From the NCBI RefSeq assembly GCF_025698545.1, contig NC_068570.1, positions 5,022,001-5,086,000 on the forward strand: DNA of 64,000 nucleotides, written 5' to 3'. Numbering within the stretch: the first letter of the stretch is position 1; every line of letters begins with the position of its first letter. Position numbers and translations under genes: made by a program. This stretch comes from Gossypium raimondii (Eukaryota; Streptophyta; Magnoliopsida; Malvales; Malvaceae). Positions 1 through 18,400 of the stretch are shown here, one piece after another. The notes beneath the pieces are model-generated. The model did not search any database, was not told the origin of the DNA, and was given only the letters and a program-made list of their open reading frames with translations.

Positions 1-1968
1 AAGAGAGTCGTGCGTATCGATTAAAAAAACTAATCTCTATGAACTATATAACAGACATGAACTTAATGCTAAAATTATAACTAAATCAATAATACTATGT
101 TAATGTTTATAAATTGCTATTATTAACGTGAGCAAAATTCAATTGAAATCTATTAAGTTTTGTTGATGTTGAGTCAAAAGCTCAACCAAAATGATTAAGT
201 TGGTTGCTTATTATTTATTGAAATTTATAATCAAAGCGGAGAATTCACTTATTATACATTATTTTCAATTTATTTTAAATATTTATAATATATAATGAAC
301 ATATGATTTATTCTAAACAAGAAAATTATTAATTTGACCAAAATCAAGTGGATTTGATTAAATTGGTTAAAACCAAAGCCGATGGATCAATTATTTCTGA
401 ATGTTGATCAATAGGTTGATTATGTATAAAAAACCGAATTAACCAGTTTCATTTAACATTGGTAAATGTGAACAAATATTGTAGTGGTTCCTTGCTCTTT
501 CTGTAAAAGCCAGAACATGAGTTTGTAATGGTCTTAATCTTTTAGGTCTTAAGGTCCACCTTGTATTAATTGTTGATATAACTAAGTTTGCATCTTTGTA
601 ATTTTGATTTTGTTATTAAAATAAATTTAGTGATAACCAATAAGTGGTTGAGTGTGGACTTAGATAATATTGGCGAAAGAAGTAACCACGAACCCCAAAC
701 ATGGGCGTAAAACAGACATTAAGTATACCAAAAAAAGAAAGAAAGAAAATTAGTGATAATTAAAAATTCATTTAATTTTTGAGATTATGATTGAATTGAT
801 AAAAATTGATTCTACTAAAAAATCAACATTGTTATTAGGATACTAAAATGTGTATCAACTCAAAAACTCAAATTAAACATTAAAAAATTAGTTAAATCGA
901 TATCTAATGATATAATAAGCCTTTAATAAAATATACAAATGTATTTTTATTTATTAAAGATTATTTTTATTTAATAAAATATACAAATGTAATATATATA
1001 TACAGTAATAAAATATAATGAAGAACTGTTATTGAAGGTGATGGTTGTAAAGAGAGCCGCCTGTATCATTAGGCAGACATCAAACAGTAAAGTTAATGGC
1101 CAAGAGAAAGGGAATAAAACTGTGGTCAGCAGTGACTTTTAACAGATAAAATAATTTAGCATTAACCCCCCTATGCTAGTACTAGGATGCCTAACATCAA
1201 CCCCTTTCCATTGTTGAAGCTTGCTTAGAGCCCCAGAAACAAAAACAAAGCATCAAATATGGAAGCTTGCATAAAGATGGAAATGAAATATGATTTTTCT
1301 ATATGATTTAAAAATACATATATATACACCCATATCCAACGTATAATTTTATATATGATTTATAAAAGATATACTACCTTCCTTGGCATCAATTGTCAAA
1401 TCTAATAGACAAACATAAATGGGGACAAGACGGTGAAAGGTAGATTAAATGACAATCATCTAAAGATAACCAACCAACTAACGGTAGAGAAAACTCTCAA
1501 AGATTGTCACCATTTATCTCCTCCACTATGTTTCCAACAACACTACCAAACCAAGGGTAGAGAAAAGTAGGACATGAAATATGATTATAAAACCCATTCA
1601 GAAGCAATAAGGTTGCGAGCAACAACTTCCATTCAAACACAGGTGGAACTCAAATCAAATGTCAAACATAAGAGAGAGAGAGAGAGAGACGAAAGTCGTT
1701 ATATTGTAACTCACGGTGTAATAAAACATATACAGGTTAGCTTGTCCCGACATATCTCAGATGACACAGGTGATGGTGTGATGGCAATAAGTACATCTAG
1801 AATGTAAATGGCTCTTGAGTTGATCTAAGTTTGAGTTTCTAATCTCATAATCTAAGACCTCAGCTTTATACATAAAACACAAGTAGCTACAAATTCCTAA
1901 CTAAACAGCTACTAAGTAGACAAACTCGTTAGTGTAATTCGAACCTGTTCTTTATATGAGTAGCATCA
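1..1968. other. AT-rich intergenic spacer downstream of the HAM-type gene
   Basis: No supported gene is seen here. The stretch is AT-rich with scattered poly-A and poly-T runs and a short GA microsatellite at about 1673-1689. A 77-codon open frame at 1574-1807 covers the GA repeat, has no recognisable domain and is not called. The part next to position 1968 should hold the 3' UTR and polyadenylation region of the minus-strand HAM-type gene. Confidence 0.6.
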
Positions 1969-6374
<4,406 letters not shown>

Positions 6375-6420
6375 TGGAAGAGTTTTCAGAATTGGAGTGG
6401 GCTGGAGATTTGGATGGTAA

Positions 6421-6510
6421 AAGATGGAAGATGATCAATCTTTTGGGCTTTGGCCCACAGGCTTTATATATTCTTCTATCTTCACCTTAATCCGTACTTG
6501 ACCTTTATGT
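6421..6510. promoter_or_regulatory. 5' flank of the HAM-type gene
   Basis: Short GC-moderate stretch just upstream of the HAM start codon, presumed 5' UTR and core promoter on the minus strand. A TATA-like TTTATATA occurs at about 6463-6470 on the plus strand (TATATAAA on the minus), roughly 90 bases upstream of the ATG. No transcription start can be proven from sequence. Confidence 0.35.
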
Positions 6511-7028
6511 GAGTTAATTGCACAGAACATCCCCAAATTATGACCCTCATTTTAAATTGGTCCTCAAACATTAAAACATTCTAATTACAACATCAAGGTA
6601 TCAATGTTATATCAATAAGGTCCTTACATTACTAAAATAATTAACTTAATTGTTAAATAAGATTTCAAATCTTATGTGACATAATTTAAAATAAAAATTT
6701 AAAGAAAAATAGATCTTATAAAATCTTAGTTTTGAGGTTTTCAACGCTTTTACGAAACTATTATTCACTTTCATGAGGTTTTACTTTATTTTTAGTTTTA
6801 ATTTTTAAAATTTATGAGATAATATTTTACTTTTCTTTAAATTTTTCATTTTAAATTATGTCATGTAAAATTTTACGTGTCATTTAATGGTTAAATTAAC
6901 GATTTCAATACTAAAAGATCCTTATTAGCAATAACATTGATAGTTTGAAAATGTAACTAAAATTTTTCAAATTTGAAAATCAATTTAAAATAAAATTATA
7001 ATTTAAATATGTCCATTGCAATTAACTC
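6511..7028. mobile_element. Foldback MITE-like element, about 520 bp
   Basis: The left edge starts GAGTTAATTGCA and the right edge ends TGCAATTAACTC, exact inverted copies. The inverted similarity continues inward for over 150 bases with gaps, for example ATTTTAAATTGGTCCTCAAA on the left against the matching reverse complement near 6960-6990, and both arms contain diverged copies of a CAATGTTAT segment. No coding capacity. This is the structure of a non-autonomous foldback DNA transposon. Flanking target duplication is unclear, so the family is not assigned. Confidence 0.65.
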
Positions 7029-8930
7029 TATTTTTAATTTCCTTTTACTTGTTTGTCGTCACTATGTGAAATTTTTATCACCGATGATTAGTAAAATTTT
7101 TTATCACTCAACTATAAAAGTTATAAAATAGTGACTATCCAATCATGAAAAGTTACAAAATAATCACTCAACTATTCGATTTTATATTTTTAATCACGAA
7201 TCGGCTAACAAAGTGACAACTTTTAAAATTAACATAATAACTTTGACCTTTAACATTTACAAATTACATCAATTTAGTCTTGATTCTAATAAAATTTAAC
7301 TTTCAACATTTACACAATATGTAACATGATCCCATGTTGGGGGTAATATGTAGTTTAGTTCCTGAACCATAACTCATTCCTCAAAGTGATACTTATGATT
7401 TTTTTTATTCTCAATTTGATACCTATAAAATCATTCCGTTAACAGGTTTACCCCATGTCGTGACGAAAAATAATATGACACTAGTGTACCAATTTGCTAT
7501 TGACTTGACACATTCCAAAAAGTATAAAATACTATTTAAAAGGTGTGCTATAGATTCAATCTATTTTTAAATCGAGGAAAAAATTGTACATTAAAAAAAA
7601 TCATTCTTGTGCTAATTCATCCAAGTAATTTAGAAAATCTAAACATTTACATTTAACATAACTTGATATTCACCGTTAAATGCTCTATAATTACTTTAAA
7701 ATAGTCTTATCTTATTTTAATTATTTTAAAATAAATTTTAATCTAATCACTTTAAATAAGAGAATTATGTGACTTAATTATATATAAAATTTTATTTTCT
7801 TTTAATGGAATCTTGACGTGACATATCAACCTATTTAGTGACTGATATGTAATTTTTTATTAACTTTTGACTTAAATTTAAAGACATCTATAGATGTTTT
7901 AGAGGAAAAAGTTTTAACTAAATATAATGAAGTATCTAAACGTTAGTCAAAAGTCATAAAAAATTTTGACATGTATCAATCATTCACTATGCTAATACGC
8001 CACATCAATAAACCATTAAAAGAAAACAAAAATTTAACCGCAATGACTAATCCGCATAATTATCTTCTTTAAAACGACTAAATTACAAAAAAATTAAATA
8101 ATCAAAATAAAACGGACTCTACTTTAGAGTAACCACGAATATTGTTTACCCTTTACTTAAATACAACCATAAAAGCTAACTATTTAAACTCCTTAAAGAA
8201 AACATTACTCCACATATGTAAAAGAAGGCTCCCGTTTATCAAATAGACTAAATGATTACAAACATGTAATGGATGGAAAACAAAATTTATATAATAATGA
8301 CATTCAAATGTTAAAATTTTGATTAAATAGTAAAATAATCATAAAAACTTTAGTTCAAATTTTATATTTATATTTCTATTTTATGAGAAAATATAAAATG
8401 ACAAAAAACTTTTAAAATAATATAACTTATTTAGTAAAGATCTTCGTCATTAACTAATTAAATTGGCGTCCGACACTAAACGAGAAAAGTTTAATATCAG
8501 TAAACAAACTTAAATAGAAAAAAGTCGCCACACAGTTTGATCAAACAACATAAAAGTAGATATCCACGCAGGGTTGGAAGATTTGAAAATAGAGACTAAT
8601 ATAATTTCAAGAGATTCGACATGATTATAGTATACAAGGGAAAAATTTCAAACATGATAAGAAAACATACACACATACACACATACATATAAAATAATTA
8701 TAACATGTCCATTATTTGTACATATAATATCATTAGTCTTTAACTACGATAATAACAAAAAACCCTAACATAAACAAGAATACACAAATTACCATTTATC
8801 ATTAGTTAACATAAACAATTTCATATCAACTCTAAAGGAACAGCACAATTCCACCTCTGGTTCTGAAAAAATATATATATATAAATTTTGTACTTGTAAA
8901 TTTTGGTTTTATTAGATTTTACCTTAACAC
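7029..8930. other. AT-rich intergenic spacer, repeat-derived
   Basis: No gene is seen. The sequence is AT-rich, with phrases typical of old non-coding repeats (about 7060-7200 and 7330-7480), CA/TA microsatellite traces at about 8667-8690 and a TA run at about 8869-8881. The part next to 8930 probably contains the end of the 3' UTR of the PHD-finger gene. Confidence 0.5.
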
Positions 8931-9299
8931 TGATCAGCTAAAGACGACAAACCAAGAGCAGATGAAAATAATCATAAACCAAAGGAAAGAATCGGCATAT
9001 CCCTGTATGGATCTCAAGTTGGGCACCATTTTCTTTGCAGGTTGACATTAAATACATATCTGAATACCTATACACAGCACGCATTGTGGGCAATACGTAC
9101 CTTCGCCGTATTAAAAAGAGGTACAATAAACAAATCACCAATCTGCGATCCTCAATCCCTAAGACCCTGACCTTGAAGACTTGCCAAAACATGATATGAT
9201 GGAATGAACGCTCATCCACTGTACGATTATAACTGTTTGTGAATATACAAAACTGAAGCCAGAACTCCTCGTATCCACCCCCATCACCAACCACACAAT

Positions 9300-9458
9300 G
9301 CAGCTCCCCCACTCAACATCTCAGCACTGATTTTGCCGCCTTAGTTACCGCCTTCATAATCTGATAAGCAAGTCACCTGCGTGGAATGCAGTTATAAAGT
9401 GGCATAGATGGTCATCACTCATCATAGGCAATCGAAACATCCAGGTATTGACTCAGCC
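9300..9458 (-). other. 3' UTR of the PHD-finger gene (inferred)
   Basis: The terminal stop codon of the PHD gene is at 9459-9461. The bases below it to about 8940 are less AT-rich than the spacer further down and contain no other supported gene, which fits a 3' UTR. The poly(A) site is not fixed. Confidence 0.4.
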
Positions 9459-12400
9459 TTATCCATTGTGCTCCAATTGTCCATCAGAACAAGCATCCTG
9501 TGCGTGCTGCTTCTCCTTAGGAAGACAATCAACGGGTACGTAACAATATCCTTTTGGTAACCGTGAATTCTTCATCGATGCTTCATCTGATGTCATTACC
9601 AACTCCTTTTCAAATGTTTCAATTGGCTGAGATTCACCACAAGGCAACCATCAGCCGAGATTCCTTTTAGGTTGTGTGTGTGTACACACACGTGCGAGAG
9701 AAACAAATAACGACTCCAAAAAAAGGAAAGAAAGAAAGAACCATACCTTCCTTAGTTTTAAGTTCCTTTCAGCATTATCTAAACTGTCACGAGATGCAAG
9801 CGAATATCTATGAGGGATCTGCTTCCCAGAGAATCGAACCCTATCCATTGGCTTTGGGACAAAAAGGCTCTGTGATGTGGAACTATCATCAGTCCTTTGA
9901 TCATTTTCCACGGACACAGGAATCTTTATTTGGTGTTTAACTGAAAGAGTACTGTCTACAGTTATATCATCTGATCTCATCGATTCACTGCATGATCTGT
10001 AACCATCTGTGTGACCTTTGAGGGAAGTTGTTGCAGATTCTGAGCTAACATCTGGATGAAAAGGACTATGAAAAAGCAGTGAACGAGTAACATGATCTCT
10101 TTTGCGTGCAAGTATTTCATGCGAGCAAACAACCAACTCCCGCTGCAAACATTCATAATCACATTCTCATATTTAGACGTACAAATAGAAAGCCCCCTCT
10201 AAGCAGCAATCACATCAGCAAAACAAGAAAATAGCTTTACCATTTCTAACAACTACCTTCAATTTTTCACGTTTGATGATTCTATCACAAAGAAGGCGTA
10301 ACCTCTCCAGTTTAACCTGTAGAGGAGAATCCACACAGATTCATACAATAATGTAAGTTGTAACACCAAAAGTAGTGCAAGGCAAAAAACTAAAACTAAA
10401 CAAGAATGCCCTTACCCGAATTTGCTTCACGTTTTTCAACTCTTCAACTCCATGCTTCTGAGTTTCAGCCTACAGAAATTGCTCAACAGATAAGGAAAAA
10501 TAAACAAAAACTACCGATTCAACAATTTTATACAAAAGTCAAATTTAGACCTTTGCTCTCTGTTCCACACTGTGCTTTTCACAAAAAGCATTGCGCTGGA
10601 ATTTGCCACCAGCAAGCATAACATTCATACAGAAGCCTGCGGTTCTAGCACAGGAGGGATGAAAAGTGGTCTGACAGTGATTATAACTACACTGCAAAGA
10701 ACAAAACCACACCTGCTTAGCTACAAAGTATCTTAGGCAACAACTTGTAGAAAATACCAAGTACAAAAAACAAATATCTTTTCAGAAAGAAGAAAGAAAA
10801 TGTCCACAAAACTCACCTTTATGCATGCACCATGCTTTCGATGGCATATACAACAAATGTCAACCCCCCTTGAAGCCTTCTCCTGATATTCCATTTCCAT
10901 ATAAATTTAAATAAGATCTATTAAACTCTCAAATTAGTAAGTACCTAATGCCCTAACATGCATACATACCATTCCTTCTACAGGATTTACTTGTCCCCTT
11001 CTGAATGTTGACTCAAGAACCCACTACAAAATAGTAGGAAAAGTTTACTTCATTTCATTTGATTGAATAAGAGATGAAATGTTAATGACCAAGGGGCAAG
11101 GAAAAATCACCTCAGCACAGAAAGCATGTAGCCACTGGCCATCCACAGATTTCCTAAAAGCACCGGTAGTACCACCACATAAACCACAATGAACAGCAGG
11201 ATAAGATATCTCCCAAAAATTTAGAGATGTAGCTTCGAAGGATCTTGATGAGAACAATTCTTCACATAATTCACAACACCAAGGACCCAAAGGTTCCTTA
11301 ACACTGCGATAGCAATCCAAGTGAACAGCAACCTGTAAGCAGAAGAACTAACTCAAAAACCCTAACAGATGAAGAGAATTTCCATTTAGGAAAGAAAAAA
11401 TAATGGTTCCAAGCTAGAAAACCTTGCATCCAGAACAGACTAAAATAGGATTTAGTACTGTCTCAGACCGTCTGCAGATGTCACATGACCTAGGATGTTC
11501 TTTAGAAAAATCTGACACCGACTGAACGATATCAGAGTACTTCTCAGATGAAATTCGTGGAACAGCATCCCAAGCATCTTTTGATCTTTGCAGCAAGCTA
11601 ATGCCAGCTCTCCCAACACAAGCATTCAGCTTCAATATATTCTACAAAGGTAAATAAAGTAAAATAGCATGCTTATCTGGAGGTATGAGAAAATTTCATA
11701 GAAAGAAAAAAGATCATGAGAATAACCTCTTGCTGACTAGAATCTTCACCATCTTTCCTTGATAGTGAATTTCTGGAAGAAGCAGCTGCAGCAGCAGTTG
11801 CAGCAGCCAATACAGCTTGTGCCTCCTTATGCCTTCTCTCTTTACGGCCCTGCTTCTTTGCTTCTCTTAGATCATAAAGATATTGATTAGCAAGCACAGC
11901 ATCCCATCTTTGTTCCCTTGCAGCTTCAACCTCAACCGGTAGACTTTTAGCAACTCTAGAAACCAGATTATCTGCAAGGAGAACATCGTACAAAATACAG
12001 GTTCTATTGTTATAAATCAGCGTGAAACAGCACAAACATACACACAAAAGAACACTAGCGGAAAATGTGAATACCTGTAACACAATTTCTAGTAATTATG
12101 TTGCGCATTAATCTATCCTGATAATATATAATTTCCCCTTCCACTTCATCCTTTGGAGACAATTTGAGAGATCTCAATTTCCTAGCCTTAATAGAAAAAT
12201 CTAAATCATCAGGTGTACTACTCTTCTCATTGCACTTGGTATGTTCACTTCCATGACTAGAATAAACACTGTCGGTAGAAGCTGCCACCAAGCAAGAGCG
12301 ATCTCTCACCCTTTTACCTGGCAAAGTGCAGCTAGTCAGACCTGAGTCACGTGTCCAAAACAACTAGCACAAAGAAAGAAGAAACTGCAGACTAACTAAT

Positions 12401-15400
12401 GACACAAAACTCACCATCCAACTCATTTAATGTGTTCATTCCGTCTTCAAACTTGCCTACCCTGTTGTTACAAATAAATTTATCGTGCATCTGAAGAAAT
12501 TTCTTGCGTATATAGGGGTGGATATAAAAATTAGAAAACTCTTCACTTCTGCAATACAAAATTATCAAAGAATAAGAAAATATCTCATCAAGATAGAAGA
12601 AAAGCTCCTGTAAACGATAAACAAACATCAATTCAATTAAGAGAGAGAGACCTATAGCCTATAGATTTAACAAATGTCTTTTCACAAAGCTTACATGAGA
12701 TTCACAATTGGGAAAATGGAACTTTCTTGTTCTGAAGTTGCTACTGTAATCTTCTCAGGAGTTGCTGGCATCTCTGATCGACTCCTTTCATAGAAGCCAT
12801 CATTTAAGAGATCAGGTGAATTTCCTGTTCAATCATAAAATTTTAAGTTAGAGATGCAAACTATATCAAAATCATTAGAGACAAGAAATTATTTGATACA
12901 CTATGCCCATTAGAAGAAAACAACATAATAACAGAAACTTCGGGGCAAAAAGAAGAGGAGATGCTGGCAAAGGTATTTCATATTGTACAAACAATCCTTT
13001 GACCATATTGCCTAATTATAATTGCCCCACATTTCTGAAAACATGAACTTGTTTCACCTTCAGGGCAAATGTCAAATATTACTTCCTAATTTCAGGAGGT
13101 AAACGACTATTTTTAAAACAAATTAAGGGAGAAACTAGAAAGTGTATAGTCTTACAAAATCCTTGGGAGGATATTTATAAACATGCAAGAACAAATGCTA
13201 AGACTATAAGAAATGCTAAGATCTAGCCTTAATGTTAGTTATTACAAGAACGTTTTGTAATTTATCCTTCCAAAGTGATGTCAGAGTCATACTTCAACTA
13301 AAAGTTAGGACTATAAGAAATGCTAAGATCTAGCCTTAATGTTAGTTATCTAACAACTCATTGACTTACCAGCCTTAACATGTGAATCTGTTCTGCATAA
13401 TGCATGAACACCACGACAATAATAACAATGGTCTATTTACACTGATCATGGCATATGAAGCCAACCGTGTAACAATCAGCTTAAACCAAATCACCAAGAA
13501 AGAAATTTACAAGGAAAGCCATATCTCTAGAATAAAGTAGCATGGCAACCAAAATAAAATCTGAACATACCAGATCAAGAAAATCAGAACCCGAAACAGT
13601 ACAGCAAAAGTACAAAACCAAGCATTTCACAGACAAACAAGTACAAATCTAGAAAATAGACTTTCATCTGCCTAGCTTTTGGCAACATATGCAGGACAGA
13701 AGTAAATATTTCATAAAGCAAGCTAATAATACGCTACTTCAACATAAAAATCAGAAACATGTAAACCCACTTTGACTGACATAAAGTAAAAGAAAAAGGA
13801 AAACTTTTGGCCACTATAAACAGCTTAGACACATAAACTCTCTCTCTTGGAACTCATCATGAACTTTAGCAGCAAAAGCACCGAAAAAGGAAAAAGAAAA
13901 TTAATCAATTTTCCTACAAGTATGTTCCTTGCAAACCAAAAATTTGAAAGACAAGGCCCCCTTGGAATTAAAATAGAGAGAATGAAAGAACAAATGCAAG
14001 AGTATACATGAAAAGGATTGAAATATCAAAATACCAGCACTTTGAACGAGAGTGCATTACTTAACCCACAATTGTGAACCAGATCAAGAATATGATTTTG
14101 ACAAAGGGTATTACATACATAACAGAAAATAATTCAAAAATAAGTACCTTCAGATGCAGGCAAATGCCTGTCTGAGGAGTCCAGGGAATCATCAGGCTTG
14201 GCTGAATTCTACACAAATGGAAAAAAAAAATACCCACTTAAGCAAAAGAAAACAAAAGGTAAGAGAGGAACTAAATAAGGAAAGGGCATAAAATAAAATA
14301 AAACCTATAAAAGCAGATATAAAAGGAACACATGACTAGATAAAGGCGCATAAACATAGTATTTCCAAAGCAGTTTCTTCTATAAAACCTTGAGACATTG
14401 AAAGAAGAAATCAGTGAGAAATTAAAGCACTTGGGCACTATCTTAAACATTTCAAGTTCTTTTTTGCACTTTTTGATTCATTAAAAGAAACAAAGTGCAC
14501 ATCATTATTACATGAACACATCTTAAAAGGAAAAAAAACAGTTGCAATAAAAAGAAAAAGTAAGCATCAGCTTCACTTAAGATGAAATAAAACATAAAAT
14601 TTTCTCAAAGTATATCCTCTGTAATTCACCATTCAATGTTCATATTAATATAATAGATTAAAATAATAGTTTTATACATCACAAGGAAACTCTTCACTTT
14701 CACAACTATTGCACTTTAACAGGTGGGGCAGACCAACTCTCTCTAAAACTCAAATTGATGGACAAAAAGGAATCACAGGGAGCAGAATAGATTTGTAAGC
14801 AGGAACGTATCTACTCAAAAGCAGCACCAGCAAGCAACTTTCTAGAATCATACTATAGACTACAACGTCCATCCATACAATGGAAGACACAATTAGGACA
14901 AATTTGATTGGGGAGATCATATCATACATAAAGGGAATATCTAAACACTAAACAAATTCTAAGTCAAAGCAATAGGAAGAGAAGGGGCTCTATGTTACAA
15001 GGGGAGGAGCTAAAATAAACCAGACGACTAAAACAAAAACAAAGTATCCCTTCTGCACCCTCATCTAAACCAACTCCATAAAACTTATCCCCCCCCCCCA
15101 ACCTCCAAACAAACAAACAAAATAAATAAAAAAGAGAAAGGATGCATAAGCATAAAGCAATATGCACAAAAGTTGTTTGAAGTATAATCAATGTCAATGA
15201 CTAAAAATATCTAGTTAAATGGAAACAGCCCAACAGCACAGAAAATGGGCTCTAAAAGAAAAACGCACCTAAAATGCTACTAGTCAGCAACCAATGTACA
15301 TAGTAAATGAGAAAAAGATACCAATCATGAAGAAAAACCCATGGAATTAATACACCGAGCAATTATTAGCAACAATAAGAAAACATAAGATGTAAATGTT

Positions 15401-18400
15401 GGTTCAAAGACAATTCTAACATTATAATCAATTAAAAGGATTAAAAGTTAACTTGTCAAAAGACCTTGAAGCTAATATTAAAAATTGATATCTAACCTTT
15501 CCAATGGCATCGAGAATGGATGCTTCACTTAAATCATATATTTCTTCCTTGGCGAGTCTATCAACCATAACTTTATCCATCACTAAACCATTGTCATTAA
15601 TAATTTCATCTGATGAGCATATTACTTCATTGTCCCTCAAAATCCTCGCATTGCTCTTGGTTCTTCTCCGAGGAGGCACAGACTTAACAGCAACAGGATT
15701 TGGTATATCAGACATAAAGTCCATTATATCGTCATAACCATCAGTTGCTCCAGTCTCATCCTTGGATGACATCAAAGGCTTTATCTTAACTTTTAACTTT
15801 TTGGGGGAAGAGCCCATATAAGCATGATATTTGAGCCATTTAATTAATTTGCCTTGCAAGTCGGGTGTCAAGCTATCACCCTGAAGAAAGAAAGACCAAA
15901 AGTAACATTAAAGAAAATTAAAGGAAGATAAAAGCACAAAATGATAGCTAAAACTGATTTGCAAAAAACAATTTGGGGATAAGGAAGCACATGATTGTAG
16001 GTATTATTACATCTAATGAAGCACTCAAAGAGTCATCCGACAGTCCAATCTCCAATGCTAAATCTTTTACATTGACTTTTCCTCGGGCAATCAGCTGCAT
16101 AAATTGTAGATTGTGAGTCACATAATAATCTGTGGCTTTCCAAACATTGAGAAAAAAACTACAAATCCTTTGCGTACTGGACTAGCTACCTTCTTCAAAA
16201 CCAGTGCAAAATTATGGGGGTCAGATGGGTCATGATCATTTATATTGCTCCTCTCCAGCAGCCCCATATCAACAAGTTGCTGCAAGTCACCGTATTCTGA
16301 CAAAACTCGGGCATCTAATCTGGTATCAAAGAAGCCTATCTCTTGCAATTCACCATCACCAGATTTATCAGAGTTGTCATCTGGATCACGTATGTCCACT
16401 GTAATTTTGTCTTCATCTTTATGGCCAATTTTTAAATTTTGAGATTTTTCCATAGATGTTGGAGAGAACTGGTTGGCTATAGAAAAGTCATTAGCAGCTG
16501 CACAAAGTTCTCCAAGCTGTGGGGAACTGCTGTTATTCCGGATTTCTGAATGCTTAGAACAAAATGCCCGCATCTCGATCTGTAAAAACACTAAGAATAG
16601 CTGAAGATTTATGATGAGAAAACCTAAAATAAGAGCAAAGTCACTGCTAATCAATAATAGCAAAACAACTCCACAAAAAAGAAGGGAAAAAAAAAAAGAA
16701 TTACATTATCACACCCGTATCTTGCCCAAACTTCCATTCTATGCCCAGCTTCTCTTGCACATAGAGGATGGAATGAGTTTCTGCAAGTGCCTGAAAAAAA
16801 CACCCAAAAAAAGCATCCATCACAAGTCAAAGCATTATATACATGTTCAAAATAGAGGATTAATAAACAACAGAAAACAAACATGAAAGGACAGCAAATA
16901 TTTCAGCCTTAAAGTGGCACACTAATTAAGTTAGCAAAAATTGTTCAATTGCAGCTAGGTGCTCAACATCATGAAAGATAAAATCTAGGTGATTGTTTAC
17001 TTCAAGATCATTTTAGTTTTTTCTCAGAACTGCATTACTTGATAAACCATTAACTATGCTGCGGGATACATACATGATTAGTATAACAAAACAAAAAGAA
17101 AAACAGATATTAAGGACATGGGAGGTAAATATACCATGTAAATCTAATGTTTACATGACACTTAATAACGTAAAAACACATTGCAATCCGGAAAAGCATA
17201 AGCATGCTTTCCTTCAGGGAGTTCTTGCAGCAGCTCTACAATAAGGAAAATTAATCCGTGACCTCAGTACAGTCCCTTTGAAACTCAGAAGCATCAGTTT
17301 CAGCTTCCAACAGAAAACAAAAATATAATGATTGGACTCAAACCAGAATGAGGGAATTTATCAAATACTACCCACCCTTCAGTTCCTTAAATCCCTGACA
17401 ACAGTTATTATACCCCAGAGAAAAGCAACTGTCAACGGGAATTCAAGGCACCAAAGCAGATTTCAGGGGCAAGAACCCACAAACAACGGTGGAAGTTTTG
17501 AGATCATAAACATTACACTTCTTAACTAGCTCAGGGTCGTGTATAGATTTGGTGATACCCTTCCGATCCCGTGTAAACAAACCAAAAGATCTTCAGAAAA
17601 AACCTCAAAATATCAGCATAAGCAGTTCCTAAGGGTATGTATGTGTCTGAAATGTCAACTATTTGGAATCCCGGATAGAGTGATATGGTTATAAAGGATC
17701 TGCAATGAGGATACAGGCAGAACAGAGGAATTCATCCAAATTACCCTTCCATTATTTGACATTTTTATGAAAGGAACATGTATTATTAATGTTTTGGTTC
17801 TGAGTATTTAAAAGAAAGTAAAATCCTACAAATAATCAAGCAACTTGTTGGCCAATAAAAGTAGATAAACTGATGCCCAAGTATCCTAATTGATCTAAAA
17901 TATGTAAAAATGAAACAAAATAAACCAAACCAGCAAAAGAAAAAGACAAAGTAGTTGACCAAAGAAACAAGGTGAAAGTAGTTGCATGATTGAATTTTCA
18001 ACTTTTAACTCAACTTTTAAATATTTTATCTATTGTTTCTTCTTAACCTTCGAATTTTCTCCAATCCTCATCATGTTTGTTTCATTCTCTTTCTTGCATC
18101 TTTCTTCCTCATATGTCCAAGGCGGAATGCCAAATTACATTGCTTCCTTCTTCATAGTACTCTCAAAAACTACTCAAACCAAACAATACTTTACAGGAAG
18201 AGGGGAAGAGTTACAAAATTAACAATGGAAGATAATACCCAAAGAAGTTGGTGAATATTTTCCATCAAACATCCTACTTCTAGAAGCTCCATTCCAAGTA
18301 ATTCACGTTATATGAGAATAAATTCTGCAATTGCACATCCAATAAGTGGCTTATCTGTCTCCCCACATTCAAAACACAAAAAGGAACGCAAACTTTCTAT

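Noticed and set aside
1574..1807. 77-codon plus-strand open frame
   Set aside because: It spans a GA microsatellite, has no domain and no splice or promoter context, and looks like chance.
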